Shown one piece after another: positions 32,284 through 44,453 of a stretch of 64,000 bases of DNA (within the stretch, counting starts at the first letter, position 1; the number at the start of each line of letters is the position of its first letter). Both the position numbers and the translations under genes were made by a program. The DNA comes from Cerrena zonata. Taxonomy: Eukaryota; Basidiomycota; Agaricomycetes; Polyporales; Cerrenaceae. The DNA lies in assembly GCA_038087015.1 (NCBI GenBank), contig JASBNA010000025.1, positions 186,001 through 250,000 of the forward strand, written 5' to 3'. The notes beneath the pieces were generated by a model. It ran no database searches, was not told the DNA's origin, and saw only the letters and a program-made list of their open reading frames with translations.

Positions 32284-35084
32284 ATGGTATACTTTCCTCG
32301 CTTCTGGGGCGGACTGCCTTTCCCCCCAAGTCGTCTCGTCCACATGTCCGTTGAAATGAACATGGGGCGGGATCCCATACACGATCCTCCTACCGAGGTC
32401 TACAAGAAATTCTACAGCGAGCCCCAGCCTACGAAATTAACCTCTCCTGATGGACGACTACCATCCGACTCTTGTATGTAGTACTTTCTGTCGGATTCTT
32501 ATTCTTGAGATTGCAGAACTAATGTGTTTCCAGCTCCAACCCCCCTATCCGCCAGTTTCAATGAGCTGTCTATGAGGGGAGCGGATGACGCATTGGTAAA
32601 GATGGCACTCATGCAGGTCCTCCAGGACAAAACGGATGCGAACTACGACATCGTCAAGTTCATACAGCATACTCTGGGATTCACACCTGACGATATACCT
32701 GAGCGCACTGATGGATATGTGTTGGATGAGAACAGCTGCAGGTTCTACTCCAGCCGGACGTATCACAAGTTGGACACACCACACCAACAGGATTTTGCAG
32801 GCGAACGGGCTTGTTGTCATGCATTCCAGGACATCGTTTGGGATCTTGTACGACAATTGCAGCCTACAGCAAAGGATACTCGAAGCTTTCCAGCGAAATT
32901 GATGTTCTTGCATGACCGTGTTGTCCAAGGGGATTTTGCGCCTTACAAGCCCGACTTTGGATATGGTGCACCGATACGGGCTAACAAGCACAGATGGGAA
33001 TTTCTTGGTGCATGTGGAGAGATGAAGAAGACTCGGACAAATCGGTATCGGGCTGTTCGCAATAGGCCTATTACCATGGCCAGGATCAAGCAGGTAGGTG
33101 GAAACCTCCCTCGTATTTTTATTGGTCTCACAGATCATCGTCTAGCTGAAGCAGAGACAGAAAGTACTGCATCGAATTATCGTCAAGAAGGAAGCGAGTG
33201 TACCACCTAAACCACCTAAACTACCTAAAATATCCAAGCCACCTAAGCCATCTCCGGTACGTTATTCCGGTTATTTACTGTTATTTTACTCATGGCTCTC
33301 GTAGAAACCTCCGAGTCACCGGATGACCACAAGAGCGGGTGCGAAGCGGAAGGCTGCTCCAGAACCAGTTGTCCATGTCACGAAGAAAAGGAAGGCCTCG
33401 ACTGTGAAGATCAAGCAGGCTGAGGAGACCTCAAGTTCACCTCCCCCTGATCCCCGTAAACGTCAATTGATCGACTTCTCCGACGCTGAGCTCCAAATGG
33501 CGAAATATATCAACGAGTTGTTGTCCCATGGAATCCGTTCCTATGCATTTGGCTTCCTGATTCAAGAGACTCGTATGTCCTTGTGGTACGTCGATCGGAT
33601 GGGAATGGCAACTTCCCAGTCTTTCGATATCTTCCACGACCCAGAGCTTTTCCTACTTGTTATCGCCGCCCTCCACTCCGCCAACCGACACCAGCTTGGG
33701 GTCATTCCTCTCGTCAAATACCCCGATGGTACAGCCCAATCACACAACAAGGCGACACTAGAACTTCCACGGGCTGTCAGTGGCAAGGGTACAGCCATCA
33801 AGAAATCTCTTTCGTTCCGTCTGCGAGTGACTCCCAGTTCTCCGCTTGTTGTGGCCTATGGTGCCATTGGACGGGGAACTACCGTCGTTCCTATCACTGC
33901 TGAGGGTCATGCGCGTAAGCTGTTTGGGGACGACAAGCTGGTTGCGAAGATGTCTTGGCCGTCTGTTCATCGGAAGAGTGAGGCTACGATGATTCAGGTG
34001 ATTCGCAAGAAGGTTGGAGAGCACAAAGATGCGAAGAAGTACTTGAAGAATATCGTTGATCTGAAGTGCTCGTTGGACATGAGTGGGGTAGAGGTCAAGC
34101 TTCCTCGAGCCTTCATGGATCTGTCTGAGCCATACGAACCTCGATTGCTGCGGACGCTAGTGATGAAGGAATACCTTCCCTTGGAAAAGATTCGGAGTCC
34201 GGACGATTTTAAGATTGTGTACAAACATATTTTCGAAGGTGTGTAATGCGTCATCGTACTCGTAGTTTAATGTTTTACGATTATTAATTCTTATAGCACA
34301 TTACTGGGTGTTCGTGGTAGCGGGGATTCTGCATCGGGATCCGAGCTTGAGCAACTTTCTGTTCTACTATGACGTCGATGGAAATGTGGTCGGTATCCTC
34401 GCTGACTGGGATGTTTCTTCGTCCAAAGAGGACCTCGCGGCTCTTCGCGACGGAGTGGACAAGGCCGAACGACCCGAAGATACTGTTGATGTGCCTACCA
34501 CTACTCCCACGACGGATGATACAGTAAAACCAGAAGCTGACGCGAAGAGCAGAGATGAATCCACCGAGCGTCGACCAAGATATAGAACTGGGACAGGACC
34601 GTTCATGGCTCTTGACCTTCTGGCGACCACGAAGATTGTTCACCGGTATAGGCACGACTTGGAATCGTTCTTCTATATTCTCTGCTACTTCTGCGCACAA
34701 TTTCGACCAGTTTCCCCTGACAATCCGAAAGCCTCGTTTGCTTATCTCCATGGATGGGAGAATGGGAACACCAAGCAAATATACACCACCAAATACTCCT
34801 TCCTGTACAATCATGACGGCGCTTTCAAATCTCTATTTCGCGATGCTGACAAACACTACATGGGTCTTTTCAAGGAATGGATATGGCCCCTCTACAAAGC
34901 AATGTTTTGGGACCTGGCAGGGTTATCTACAACACTCGAAAACAACTACGGTCAGCTGGCGTTAGCGTTAGAAGAGAACGATGAAGAGATGGTGGAAGCC
35001 AACATGGACAGGTTTCGACGTGCTAGCGACAAAGCGGACGATCTGGTCACCTACGACAAATTCAAGGAAGTGCTATGGAGGTGA
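32284..35084 (+). CDS. FunK1-like protein kinase, type 1, copy E (intact, reference copy)
   Basis: Exons 32284-32473, 32534-33093, 33146-33256, 33305-34238 and 34297-35084 join in phase to 860 residues. Order of parts: conserved MVYFPRFWGGLPFPPS start; helical region; PD-(D/E)XK-like signature with P203-D204 and E226-M-K228; linker rich in KPPKP (about 265-287); basic likely nuclear signal (about 300-317); FunK1 kinase domain with GRGTTV loop (about 476), VAK lysine about 502, HRD aspartate 613 with N618, DWD 635-637, a 55-residue acidic/Thr-rich insert, RTGTGPFMALD and YRHDLESFFYIL. The nuclease-like and kinase calls come from motifs; activity is not shown. The gene is the divergent partner of D and converges with F. 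Expression control probably resides in the shared spacer. Confidence 0.9.
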
Positions 35085-35501
35085 TACGGACTATTGTATT
35101 ATTAGTTTCTACTGGACTATGTCATGTTCTTGCTCGATAATCAACGTGAGAGTGAGCAGGGACAGGCGGCAGCCAAAAATCTCCCGTTCAGTTGCCGAAG
35201 CGATGTTTGTACCTGAATACGTGTTATGTAGTGACGATTTGAATCGAAGGCAAACCCCGCACAGGCTACCAAGTAAATGAACTTACGCATGCCTCCGGGC
35301 AACAAGGTGGGATGGCCTTTCAGGATTCTATTGAAGTTTTCAGTGCTTTATGCGTTATGGAAGCTAGTTGACAAGTTGAGCTATAATCACTCCATCTAAC
35401 GACTCGGAGCTTGATTCCTGCACCGTACTAGGACGACGAGAGACAAAATAATACAATAGCATTCACGTCAACGGATTACCGATACAAAATGTCCGTAACC
35501 A
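35085..35501. other. tail-to-tail intergenic between kinases E and F
   Basis: The first 50 bases continue the E block and match the 3' flank of A. The middle holds a fragment of the downstream polymerase gene. The remainder shows no recognisable feature. Confidence 0.55.
35155..35240 (-). pseudogene. fragment of the family X DNA polymerase 3' coding end
   Basis: This stretch matches 38821-38906 of the polymerase gene in the same orientation. The core from 35176 to 35224 differs at about two positions and covers the exon segment that encodes the end of the fingers/palm region before the last intron. It is too short to be functional. Together with the true polymerase end it brackets the kinase F segment. 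Confidence 0.7.
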
Positions 35502-38189
35502 CTACCCATTTAAAATGTCCCGGAACACTTCATAGCTCACAGCTTCATCTGCCTCTTCGCTAATACCTTGTACCTCCTTAAGCGAAAGTTGCTCTTTCCC
35601 ATTATCATTTCGTCGACGGGCAGCGGCGAGATTCGCGTATGCTTGAGTTAGCCTCAAGGAGTTGATAAGGACACTGCCAAATACATTCCTCCGGAGAGGT
35701 TCAATCCACTGATCTATGAGCGGACGATAGGCTTCGTCAGCATCATTGAACAGGTCAAAGAATACATCGCCCCCTAGAAGGACCCCTTGTTTCTTGAGAG
35801 AAATTTTAGCCATACTGCCATTTTCCCAGTCAAGTAGATATGCGAGGTACGCTTGTGGATTCTCTGGAGTGGAACGTCGAAATCGCGCACAGAAATAGCA
35901 CAATAGGTAGAAGAAGGATTCCAGGTCGTGTCGATATCGGTGGGTAACAGGAACGGGGCTTAAAAGATCTATAGCCATGAATGCTCCTCTGCCTGTCCTA
36001 TACCTCGGTCGACGAGTTGTGTCACTGTCAGAATTCGAGTGTGGTCGTGGAGGCGTAGGATCCTCCTCTTCCTCGACAGCATCCTCTGTATCAGGAACAT
36101 CGCGTAGGTATGTGAGCTCCTTCTGAATAGAGACATCCCAGTCTGATAGTACACCAACGACGTCATGTTTATCGTCGTAATAGAACATGATGTTATCCGC
36201 ACAGGGGTCACGGTGAAGTATACCAACAACTTTATGCACCCAGTAATGCGCTGATTGATATGATATGAGGCTCCGCCGACAATGCATGATAAGCCGTTAC
36301 CTACCATCGATAACATGGATATACACAGTCTTAAACTCCTCCAGACTGGCGATTCTTTCAAGCGGCAAATATTCCTTCATGACCAGGGCGCGGAACACTC
36401 GTGGCTCGTGTGGTTCACGTAAATCCATGAAGGCCCTTGGGAGCTTCATGTCCATTGCGCTGAGCTCTGAAGAACATTTTAGCTCAACAATGTGCCTAAG
36501 GTGGGCGCGAGCTTCATCATGTTCTCCCAGTTTCTTTCGAACTACTCGGATGGTATCCGCTTCATTCTTGCGGTTGATAGAGGGCCATGACAGCTTTGCA
36601 ACGAGATTCCCTTCACCCCAAAGCTTCCTGGCGGAGCCCTTCGCTCGGATTGGGATGACTGTGGTGCCTCGTCCTACGGCGCCGTATGCAACGACCAGTG
36701 GCGAAGTACGTGATATTCGGATATCAAATTTGACTGGTGAAGCAACTGCTGTTCCGTCGTCTCGGATAGCATGGGGAAGCTTCAGAATGGCCCCATCATG
36801 GCTCTGAGTGGCACCTTTGGGGTACTCGACAAGTGGATTGAAACCTAAGGAATGTCGATCTGCGAAATTGAGCGCACCGACAACGAGCAACAGGAGCTCT
36901 GGGCTCTTGAATATATCGAAGGATTTAGAGGAGGCCATCCCCATTCGATCGACGTACCATAGAGACATAGAGGTCTCTCGAAGAAGGAAGCCAAACGCAT
37001 ATGTTCGGATCCCGTGTGATAGAAGTTCGTTGACGTATTTCGCCATTTGGATCTCCTCACCCGTAAAGTCAACTAGGTATTTGGTGTCGATATGAGTGAC
37101 GGGAGCAGGAGCTGCAACCTTCCCCATTTTGACTTTCTTGTTAGCCCGTGAGATAGGCTGAACAGTGGCTTTCCTCTTTCGCCTTCTCTGAGGTATCTGT
37201 AGGTCAAACCGAGGTCTTAGCAGCGTAAAATACACACGCGTAATACAATCATTCGTACCACAGGTACTGACGTTGACGAGGTCTCGTCGCGAGTCCGTTC
37301 GCGATCGACCCAATCAAGTTTGAACTACCAACATGATCAGTTCGTGGGAATCATGCAATAGCAGATTATTGAATACCTTCCGTAATCTATCATTCGTGAT
37401 AGTTCGAGCATGCTCGGTCGGCATCTTCGTGACTTCGTGTTTCTTCATCTCACCGCAGGCACCCGCGAACTCCCATTTTTGAAGCTTTGGTCCAACAGAC
37501 GGACCATAGACAAAGTCAGGTTTGTAAGAGGCGAAATCGCCGCCGACAATATGGTCATGTAGATACATGAGCACGGCAGGGAAGGGTCGCTCGTCAGCTG
37601 CCCTGTCCTGCAGCTGCCTGATGAGATCCCAGGCGAGGTATTGAAATGCGTGGCAGCAAGCCCTCTCCCCTCTAATAACCTGCTCTTCTGATGTATCATG
37701 TCTTGAATACGTTCGTTTGGAGAATTGTCGGCAAAGATCTTTATCTAAGATATAGCCATCCCTTCTACGAGGAATATCTTGAGGCGTGAATCTTAGAACG
37801 TGTTGAACGAAGCTCAGAATGTCGCATTCCGCGTCAGGTCTTGTCTTGCAACACTTGGAACAGCGCCATTTTGACCAATGCGTCATCAGAACCGATAGTG
37901 GTAACTTCCTCCAACGGCTGGCCGATTGGAGTCGGAGATTCTATCGAGATATCATTGCTAGTTGGCAAGAAACATACTCCTGTTATGACCTATGCTTACC
38001 AGATTGAGCAAGACGAGTCACTTCATGTGGGGAGCTTGACGCTATGTTGGGAGTGGAGGGATACTTTCTAGATAGTGTAGGTAGGTCTGAGGTGTCCATC
38101 TCGTCCTTGAAACGGAGGGCTTTGGAAGCTTCGACGAGGTAACTGGGAGGATATGGGAGGCCTCCCCAGAATCGAGGAAGAAATACCAT
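35502..38189 (-). pseudogene. FunK1-like kinase, divergent copy F (one frameshift)
   Basis: Has the same five-exon plan as the other copies but is the most divergent. Exon 1 (MVFLPRFWGGLPYPPSYL) ends at a GTAAGC donor; exon 2 has YKPDFVYG and CGEMKK; exon 4 has KRKATV..ANKKVK basic residues, GRGTTVIPI and VAKLSW; exon 5 has HRDPCADNIMFYY, SDWD and RTGRGAFMAIDLL. Relative to the reading frame of the other copies there is one extra base at 37837-37838 in the LQDKT motif, which creates an immediate stop. All other parts are open. Its promoter region is of type 2 kind. Either a nearly intact gene with a single lesion or an error in a two-base C run. Confidence 0.65.
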
Positions 38190-38735
38190 TATGCCTAGAG
38201 ACGAACTGGAGGGCTATTGTGTGCTGCTGGTAGTGAGGGAACTGACAGGTATTGAAAGGCTGTGTTCAGTACTTGTAAAGCCCCGCGATTGTTGCCGTAG
38301 CTTGGGACCACTTGAGAAGAAACAAACCTTCTATGGGTCCAAGCTGTAGTGCGGCAAGTAGCGCCGTGAGAGCCAAAGATCTAGATTTCCAAGTCGTGGA
38401 GGAAAATGAATGATTGAGAACGGTATGTGAATAGTTGTCTTTTGTCTTTCCACAAAGCTGTTTGGTAACAACCAGGTTACTTGTCGGAGGCAAAAGCACA
38501 GGCTGTCATTCATCGTTATTGTTCGAGTTCAACCTTGTAACCGTTTTAGGTATAAGGTGCACAGAGAGACGCCGGTCAGCCTGATCTAAATAGTATAGTA
38601 ACAACTGCTACCGTTGACGGTGCAAATGGATCCACTTATTATAACATGGATAAGGATAAAGACAACATTACACGATCCATACAGTTCGAACTTTATCCAA
38701 ACAAGATTTTCGAGAGAGACAACAAGTGACTAATA
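38190..38735. promoter_or_regulatory. kinase F upstream region, half of the module spacer
   Basis: From 38190 to about 38600 it matches, in reverse, the type 2-proximal half of the spacers upstream of H (51870-52256) and B. Beyond 38600 the match ends and the polymerase 3' flank begins. No type 1 partner is present. Confidence 0.6.
38464..38479. promoter_or_regulatory. conserved inverted repeat GTAAC-N6-GTTAC upstream of kinase F
   Basis: Same arms as in B, D and H, with one core change (AACCAG), 275 bases before the F start codon. Confidence 0.4.
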
Positions 38736-41700
38736 TCATGAAAATCCTCGTACACGTTCATGAGGCTCTTGCCAAGGGACACCTACTCATTATATAAGTA
38801 CATAACCAACATGACCGCGAGCAGGGACACTCACCAAGCTTGTCAAAAATCTCCCGTTCTGTTGCCGAAGCGATGTTTGTACCTGGATACGTGTCAGTAC
38901 CGATTTTTTCTAAGGTAAACACAATGATACCTTGATTTAGTTTTCGTGTTCTATCTTGTGGGTCTCGTACCACACCTGCAAACAATCCCTTTTGATTCAA
39001 AGAATAGCCCATTTTGTTGGCCTTCAGGCGCATGGAGCGATTGAACTAGAGGATAACGTCAGGACAGATCGGATTGGGTACTTCATGATGTGACCTACAA
39101 TATCATCTCCCTGTGAAACAATTCTCGTCAATAAAGACCGAGGTATACCATACTGGACAAAAACCCTACCGTGTAATAAAGAAGCGCTGCACCACGCGAT
39201 TCCCAGGGGATGACCAGGAAATCTGGTTAACGTTAGCCCGGCGCGGGTTGTTGTTCAATTAACAACGTACCTATTCTTCTTCGACGGCTATCCGAGTCTT
39301 TTCGACAAAGACCTCGATAACATAACTCTAGGTCTGACCAATCGTCCGGTATACTGAGATCCTCTGTAATGATCCCCGCTATTCGCAAGTCCTTCAATAA
39401 TTTAGAGAGAACTCCTAAAATCACGGTTGAACAGAGTGCTTTGGAATGGAAGTAAGATAAAATATGTACCTGAATGATTTCTTCCGTCATCGGTTGGACG
39501 AGTTATTATGATGTCGATATCGCCGCAGTCTGCTTTGCCTCTAAACACCAATTAGATCGGGTGTTATTGTGAACGAACTTAGAGTATACCTTCTAAAACT
39601 TCCCATGATATCGACGTAAAGCTTCGAGTCGATTTTGAGAGCTATAAGCACGAATAAGCATACTGCGTAATTACACCTATAGCCGTTGAGCTCACCGAAA
39701 GGTTTGATTTTATTGAAGATTTCTTCAGCTTCAGCTCGGGGCATCCGTGAATTGATGTCTAAAGTGCAACCAATGAATCGACCCAAATATTAGAGTAGAA
39801 GTATACTATCATACCATCGTAGTACTGCAACCCTATCTGCTGCACAGATGAAAGTTTCACCCCACCTTTGCCTTCCCGAAGATCATCCAGAGTTCGACAT
39901 CCCGCATTATACCATCTATGAGCAATTTGCCTGCCTAAATCAGAATAACGTAACGTCAACACGGTCATAAATCCTATTCTTAGAGAGTACTCGCCTACGC
40001 CATAAATGCCCTGAAAAAGTTCTATGACACGAATGTCATCACTGACGGCTCGTTCGTGATGGAGCCTCTGCAGATCACCCGTCCTGATTATCTCCATAAT
40101 CTAAATTCAAATGGTAGCGATTAGGACGCGGTCTAGAATGCAAGATGGACCAATACTTTTTCAGCAGTTTTCTTGGCAACCCCATTCAGCGACATGGCTT
40201 CCTCCGTAGACCGGATGCGCTTTGGGTATGCACGTAACGCATTAATCGCTATGTGAATTCAACACGTATGATGGATCAGAAGAGTGGGTTTAAAGCGAGA
40301 TCTAAGAAGTCACTGACCCGTGCTGTACTTCAAGACTCTAAAATTATCCCCTGTCATCAATCGCTGTTCGTGAATCTTCTTGAGTTCTGAGAGCTGCAAA
40401 GGTGTTCAGAAGACAAACTTCCGGATCAAGAAGAGTGTCATTATACCTTATCTATGACGTCCTGATTCGGGCACTGGCCAGCTGATGTTCTAACCCCATC
40501 ACACAGGAACCTCTAAACGACATTGACGCGCCGAAGGTGTGAATGTATTAGCTCGTTGGTTTGGAATTACAGCAGCCGTTATACATACCGACCCCGAACT
40601 GTGCGATTTGTTCCCATTCTCCGCGTGCAAGTTTGTGGCTTTGTTCCCATCCCCAAGGTTTTCCTGTACCTGTCGGTACCGATGCAGGATACTTGGTGTG
40701 AAATGAGGATGCAGGAGGAACGGAAGGATTACACACCTCTTGGTCCCGTTCGGTCCGAGCCTGAGCATAGAATTCAGCGAGCGGATCCTCCCCGACGTTG
40801 TTTTCGTTTGCAGGGTCGGAATTCGCTCGAGGTTTCGAAGACACTCTCTGTTTCTCGAAAGAGGCCTCTGTGGATGGTAAAACTCAATTCTGTGCGGAAC
40901 ATGAGGATTCCTTAGAAGCTCCTTACCTTCGTCCTCGAGGCCTCGACTGCTACTTGATGACGCTTCTCTCGGACTTTTCGCGGATCTGCGTTTAGAGTTA
41001 CCAGTGAGTAAATACGACAAGGATAGCACATGCGCAGCAAAAGGTACAAGGAAATGCTTACGGATTACCGACCATCTGTTCCCCAGAAGAGTTGGTGACT
41101 TCAGGGTTTGGGGCAGCATGTTCTTTCCCTTTCTTGGGTGCGGGAGGGACAATGGGATTAATATCTGGATCATAGTCTATAGCGTCGACAGAGTTCCTGC
41201 GGGTTGCAAATGCAGCGTGTATTCGAAAATGCTTCTTGGTATTGTCAGTGGTAGCCCACGGCCATTTAAGAATGGGTATATGGCCCGGAACCTTACTCAA
41301 CCTCTTTACACTAATATTCTCCAGTAAGTGATGTAGGGAAACAATATTATCGTCTATAACGATGTGAGTGACAATATCAGGGTTGTATTCCGGAACGAGA
41401 GTTGCACCACAACGAGCAAGCTACAATTCACGATCAAAACATGATCTTCGAGGCTGAGAAAAGAAATGCTTACCCTGAACATCTTCGCTTTGGTCGATAC
41501 TGTCGCAAGTTCTCTGTCTCCTCCAAAGAAGTAGATACGAGTACCATTGAGATACGTCTCGCTCATTCGAACTTGACCGTTGACTCTCTCCGCATATGCT
41601 CCTGGACTCATTCGTGCAGATGTTTTTGGATCATGATGTGGAAGATACTTGTTACTAGTGCTTCCTTCCTTAGACTCTACTTTCTTCCCTCGTTGTTTCG

Positions 41701-42695
41701 TGGAGGCAGGCTTAGTTGTCTTCACGGATAACTTCTTAGTGATCACAGGCTCTTTGGCTCTTTTGGAGCGAGAACAGGCGAGTCATTGATAGCTCGCTTC
41801 TTTTCGTTGGAGTGGGAGGGCTGCGGTCTGTTCCTTACGATGTCGGCTGTGAGAAAGTGAACGAGATATGAGAAAAGAGTTGTTCGGATATGATTCCAAA
41901 AGTGGCTATGCTTAGGTGCTTACCCGTCCCAGCATTGTCGATATTCGAAGGTGGTTGCTCAGTCTTACCAGGCGCAGGTGATTCCTTCGAGGTGATATGT
42001 CGCCCAGGTTCGGGAGTCTTCCGAACTTCGTGACGGTTGGGAATGGACTTCGAAGTCTGGATCTTGAGATCGGCTCGTCCCTGCCTGTCAATTGGAAAAT
42101 AGCCATTAATGGTAAGGTGAATGCAGACGTATCAACAGCAGGGCATTTACCGAGATGTGGACCCTTGTTGCTGAGCGGACGGGTTTTGAGCGATCTTATT
42201 GTAATTGGATGTCGTACAACTGGGGGGTTCGGGTGACAGCTTGATTCGTTTATCTTTCCGTTCGGAGAGTTCCAATTCATTTGTCATCACCTTTCGCTTT
42301 GAACTAGGTAGGAAGAAGGATTAGATCTGGCCTGACATCGCTCCACAACCGTTACCTTGTAATCTCAAAAATGGGCTCATTATTGGTAGGCAACGCTACA
42401 CGCGATGTCGTGCCATTGTCAATGGGTATTTCAACATTGGAGCCCTTGTTACTGGTCGCTTCTTCAGGAGGTGAGTCTTCTATGACTATCGCGTCGGTCC
42501 TGTCGCGATTTTCTATGGAAGGTGATCTGAAATTTTCAAAATAGCCGCGTTGTTATTATAAGTCTCCCATCTTCGTACAGAATGATAGTACCTCCGACGT
42601 TGTTCGGCTAACCGCGCCAGGTAATCATCGATACTTTCATCAGGCATATCCATTCGTCTATCCAGCTCCTTGAAGAATCGTTCGAAGTCAGACAT
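38736..42695 (-). CDS. pol4: Family X DNA polymerase with BRCT domain (Pol4/Pol lambda-like)
   Basis: A gene with many short introns read from an ATG at 42695 to a stop at 38736-38738; the interior exon borders were only partly resolved. The N-terminal lead is followed by a BRCT domain (LNGTRIYFFGGDRELATVSTKAKMF, then GATLVPEYNPDIVTHIVIDD, about 41700-41290). The catalytic part has helix-hairpin-helix-like AKKTAEKIMEII and GIYGVGEYS, then GSFRRGKADCGDIDIIITRP with the two metal-binding aspartates, the third in RRRRIDFLVIPW (across an intron at 39230), and the C-terminal MGYSLNQKGLFAGVV and GVPWQEPHER motifs of this family. Such polymerases fill gaps in base excision repair and non-homologous end joining in the nucleus. 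All catalytic Asp residues are present. A fragment of its 3' end is duplicated at 35155-35240. Confidence 0.85.
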
Positions 42696-44453
42696 TGTGT
42701 ATGACCTATGTAGCTATGGGTGACAACGCGTGGTCTTGATGTTCGATGTCCGAACGAAAGACACGGAATGATCTGTAGTGGTGTTAATTAATCTGGAATG
42801 GACGCCGAAATGTGGCCAGGAACTGGTTCCGTGGGCAGCGGTCAAAGGGTTTAAATTGCAAATGGAACTGGACAGCGTTGACACAACCGACTGACAAGCC
42901 GACCGTATTATGATCGTTGACGTTGTTGGTTGCGAACTTGAAGATCTATCTGCTCTGGGATAAGTGGATTCCCTGTTGGTGGTTCTAGTTCGAGTCGGAG
43001 TTGGCAGCTCGGATAGTCTTCTGTAACGGAAAGTCTCGTTCTGTCTCTGTCTTGCTGATATGACTTACGGACTCTAAGGTAGATTGTATCCTTTCAATTG
43101 AGATTGTAGGTCTTGTGATATGTACGAGGGAGACTAGTAGGTACCAGAGAACGTAGTACTTGTGGAATTTAAAGTTGGTGTAAGGCAGGGTCTCACTGAT
43201 CGTTTTATTTGTACAAGATGAGAATTCCCACGCCTATTGACTGGTCACGGTCACCTCACTGAACCTAACCTCCGATCGCGAGTCAGCCTGAGCAAGCCCT
43301 TCATCCACTTTTCTGTGTACTAGGTGAGCACAGGAACACTCATGCGTTTTATAATTGGAAGGTCTTGCAGGCTTATAGCGTTGGTCCAGCTCTTCCGTGG
43401 ATCACCGAAGCGTTCTGGGGTTCTGACATCATTCCGTGGGTAATAGACTGTTATCAACCTACTTCCTCTTAGATCCAGACTCGCAGAAAGCGAAGAGATG
43501 CGGTCGAAATGCAAGAAAGTGATCCTCCTACTGTTCTGGGACACATGTACCAAAACAATGACATACAACTTGATATATTTTCTTCCGGACCGCGTGTTGC
43601 ATGCGGCAACGGACACTCATCCCTTGGGACCTGACCACGTTGTTAGTTCCGTGGGATCTCCAACTAGTAACACTAAGCTAGCATCTTCGCTAACCGTGCA
43701 AACGGCGACACCTACTGCAGGCGTTGTCGTCCTTCACGAGGCAACTCCAACCACTTCTCCCGCGAGGAGGACCAGAATATGCCTGAGAAGAAGACCCCCT
43801 TGGCAGAACATTGATTGTAGCTGTGAACCTTGACACAATCCTCATACAAGAGCTACTATCAGAGATCCTCCACGAACCCTTCTTTCCTTCCATCGTTCAT
43901 CCTCCTACTGTGACGCAGCCAGGGCACGATGTTTCCTGAGGCTAGATATATTCGCGGACTTTCACTGCGTGGACCTACTGATGCGACCAGACCGAAGCTA
44001 GTCACTTTTTCCCCCTCCGCGAAATATAACTTCAATTGTTCACCAATCAGAAAGACGCTGATATTCGAATCTCACCCCCACCCACTAGCTGATTCATCGG
44101 CCCCATTCTGTCCTTTATTCCCGTTTAGGCTTGTGCTATCTCTTGGAGAGGGTCGGCCTCCCTCCAGATTGATAGGCAAGTGACGCTTGCCATCCGCATC
44201 CTTGTTGCAAGTCCCTCCAAGCCCCGGCAAAGTAGGTCGCGAACATCTCAGGTGAGCAACTTCTCCCACGTTATTTCGCTGTTCGAGACCTATGATGGCG
44301 CTTTGATCTCCCCTCGTACTCCGACGCATGGTGGCTGCGTTCAAATGTCGGAGTTCTGAAGGTCATTTTCGTCCTCAGCAGGGTATATAGTCTGGGACCA
44401 TTCGCCAGCGTTTGTTGGTCCCGCCTGATCTTCTCGACGACCGTTGGCGACGT
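42696..44453. other. 1.8-kb intergenic region, no supported gene
   Basis: Lies between divergent genes for the polymerase (-) and the methyltransferase (+) and so holds both promoters. Plus-strand frames near 43829-43942 (ELLSEILHEPFF) vaguely recall an F-box start but are short and stop early. Nothing else recognisable. Confidence 0.45.

Noticed and set aside
32545..33138. Long antisense frame opposite exon 2 of the kinases, open in A, C, E and G
   Set aside because: Openness follows from the similarity of the sense sequences and their codon use; it is not kept in type 2 copies and shows no protein family features.
43829..43942. F-box-like ELLSEILHEPFF segment
   Set aside because: Too short and followed by a stop; no LRR or other downstream domain.
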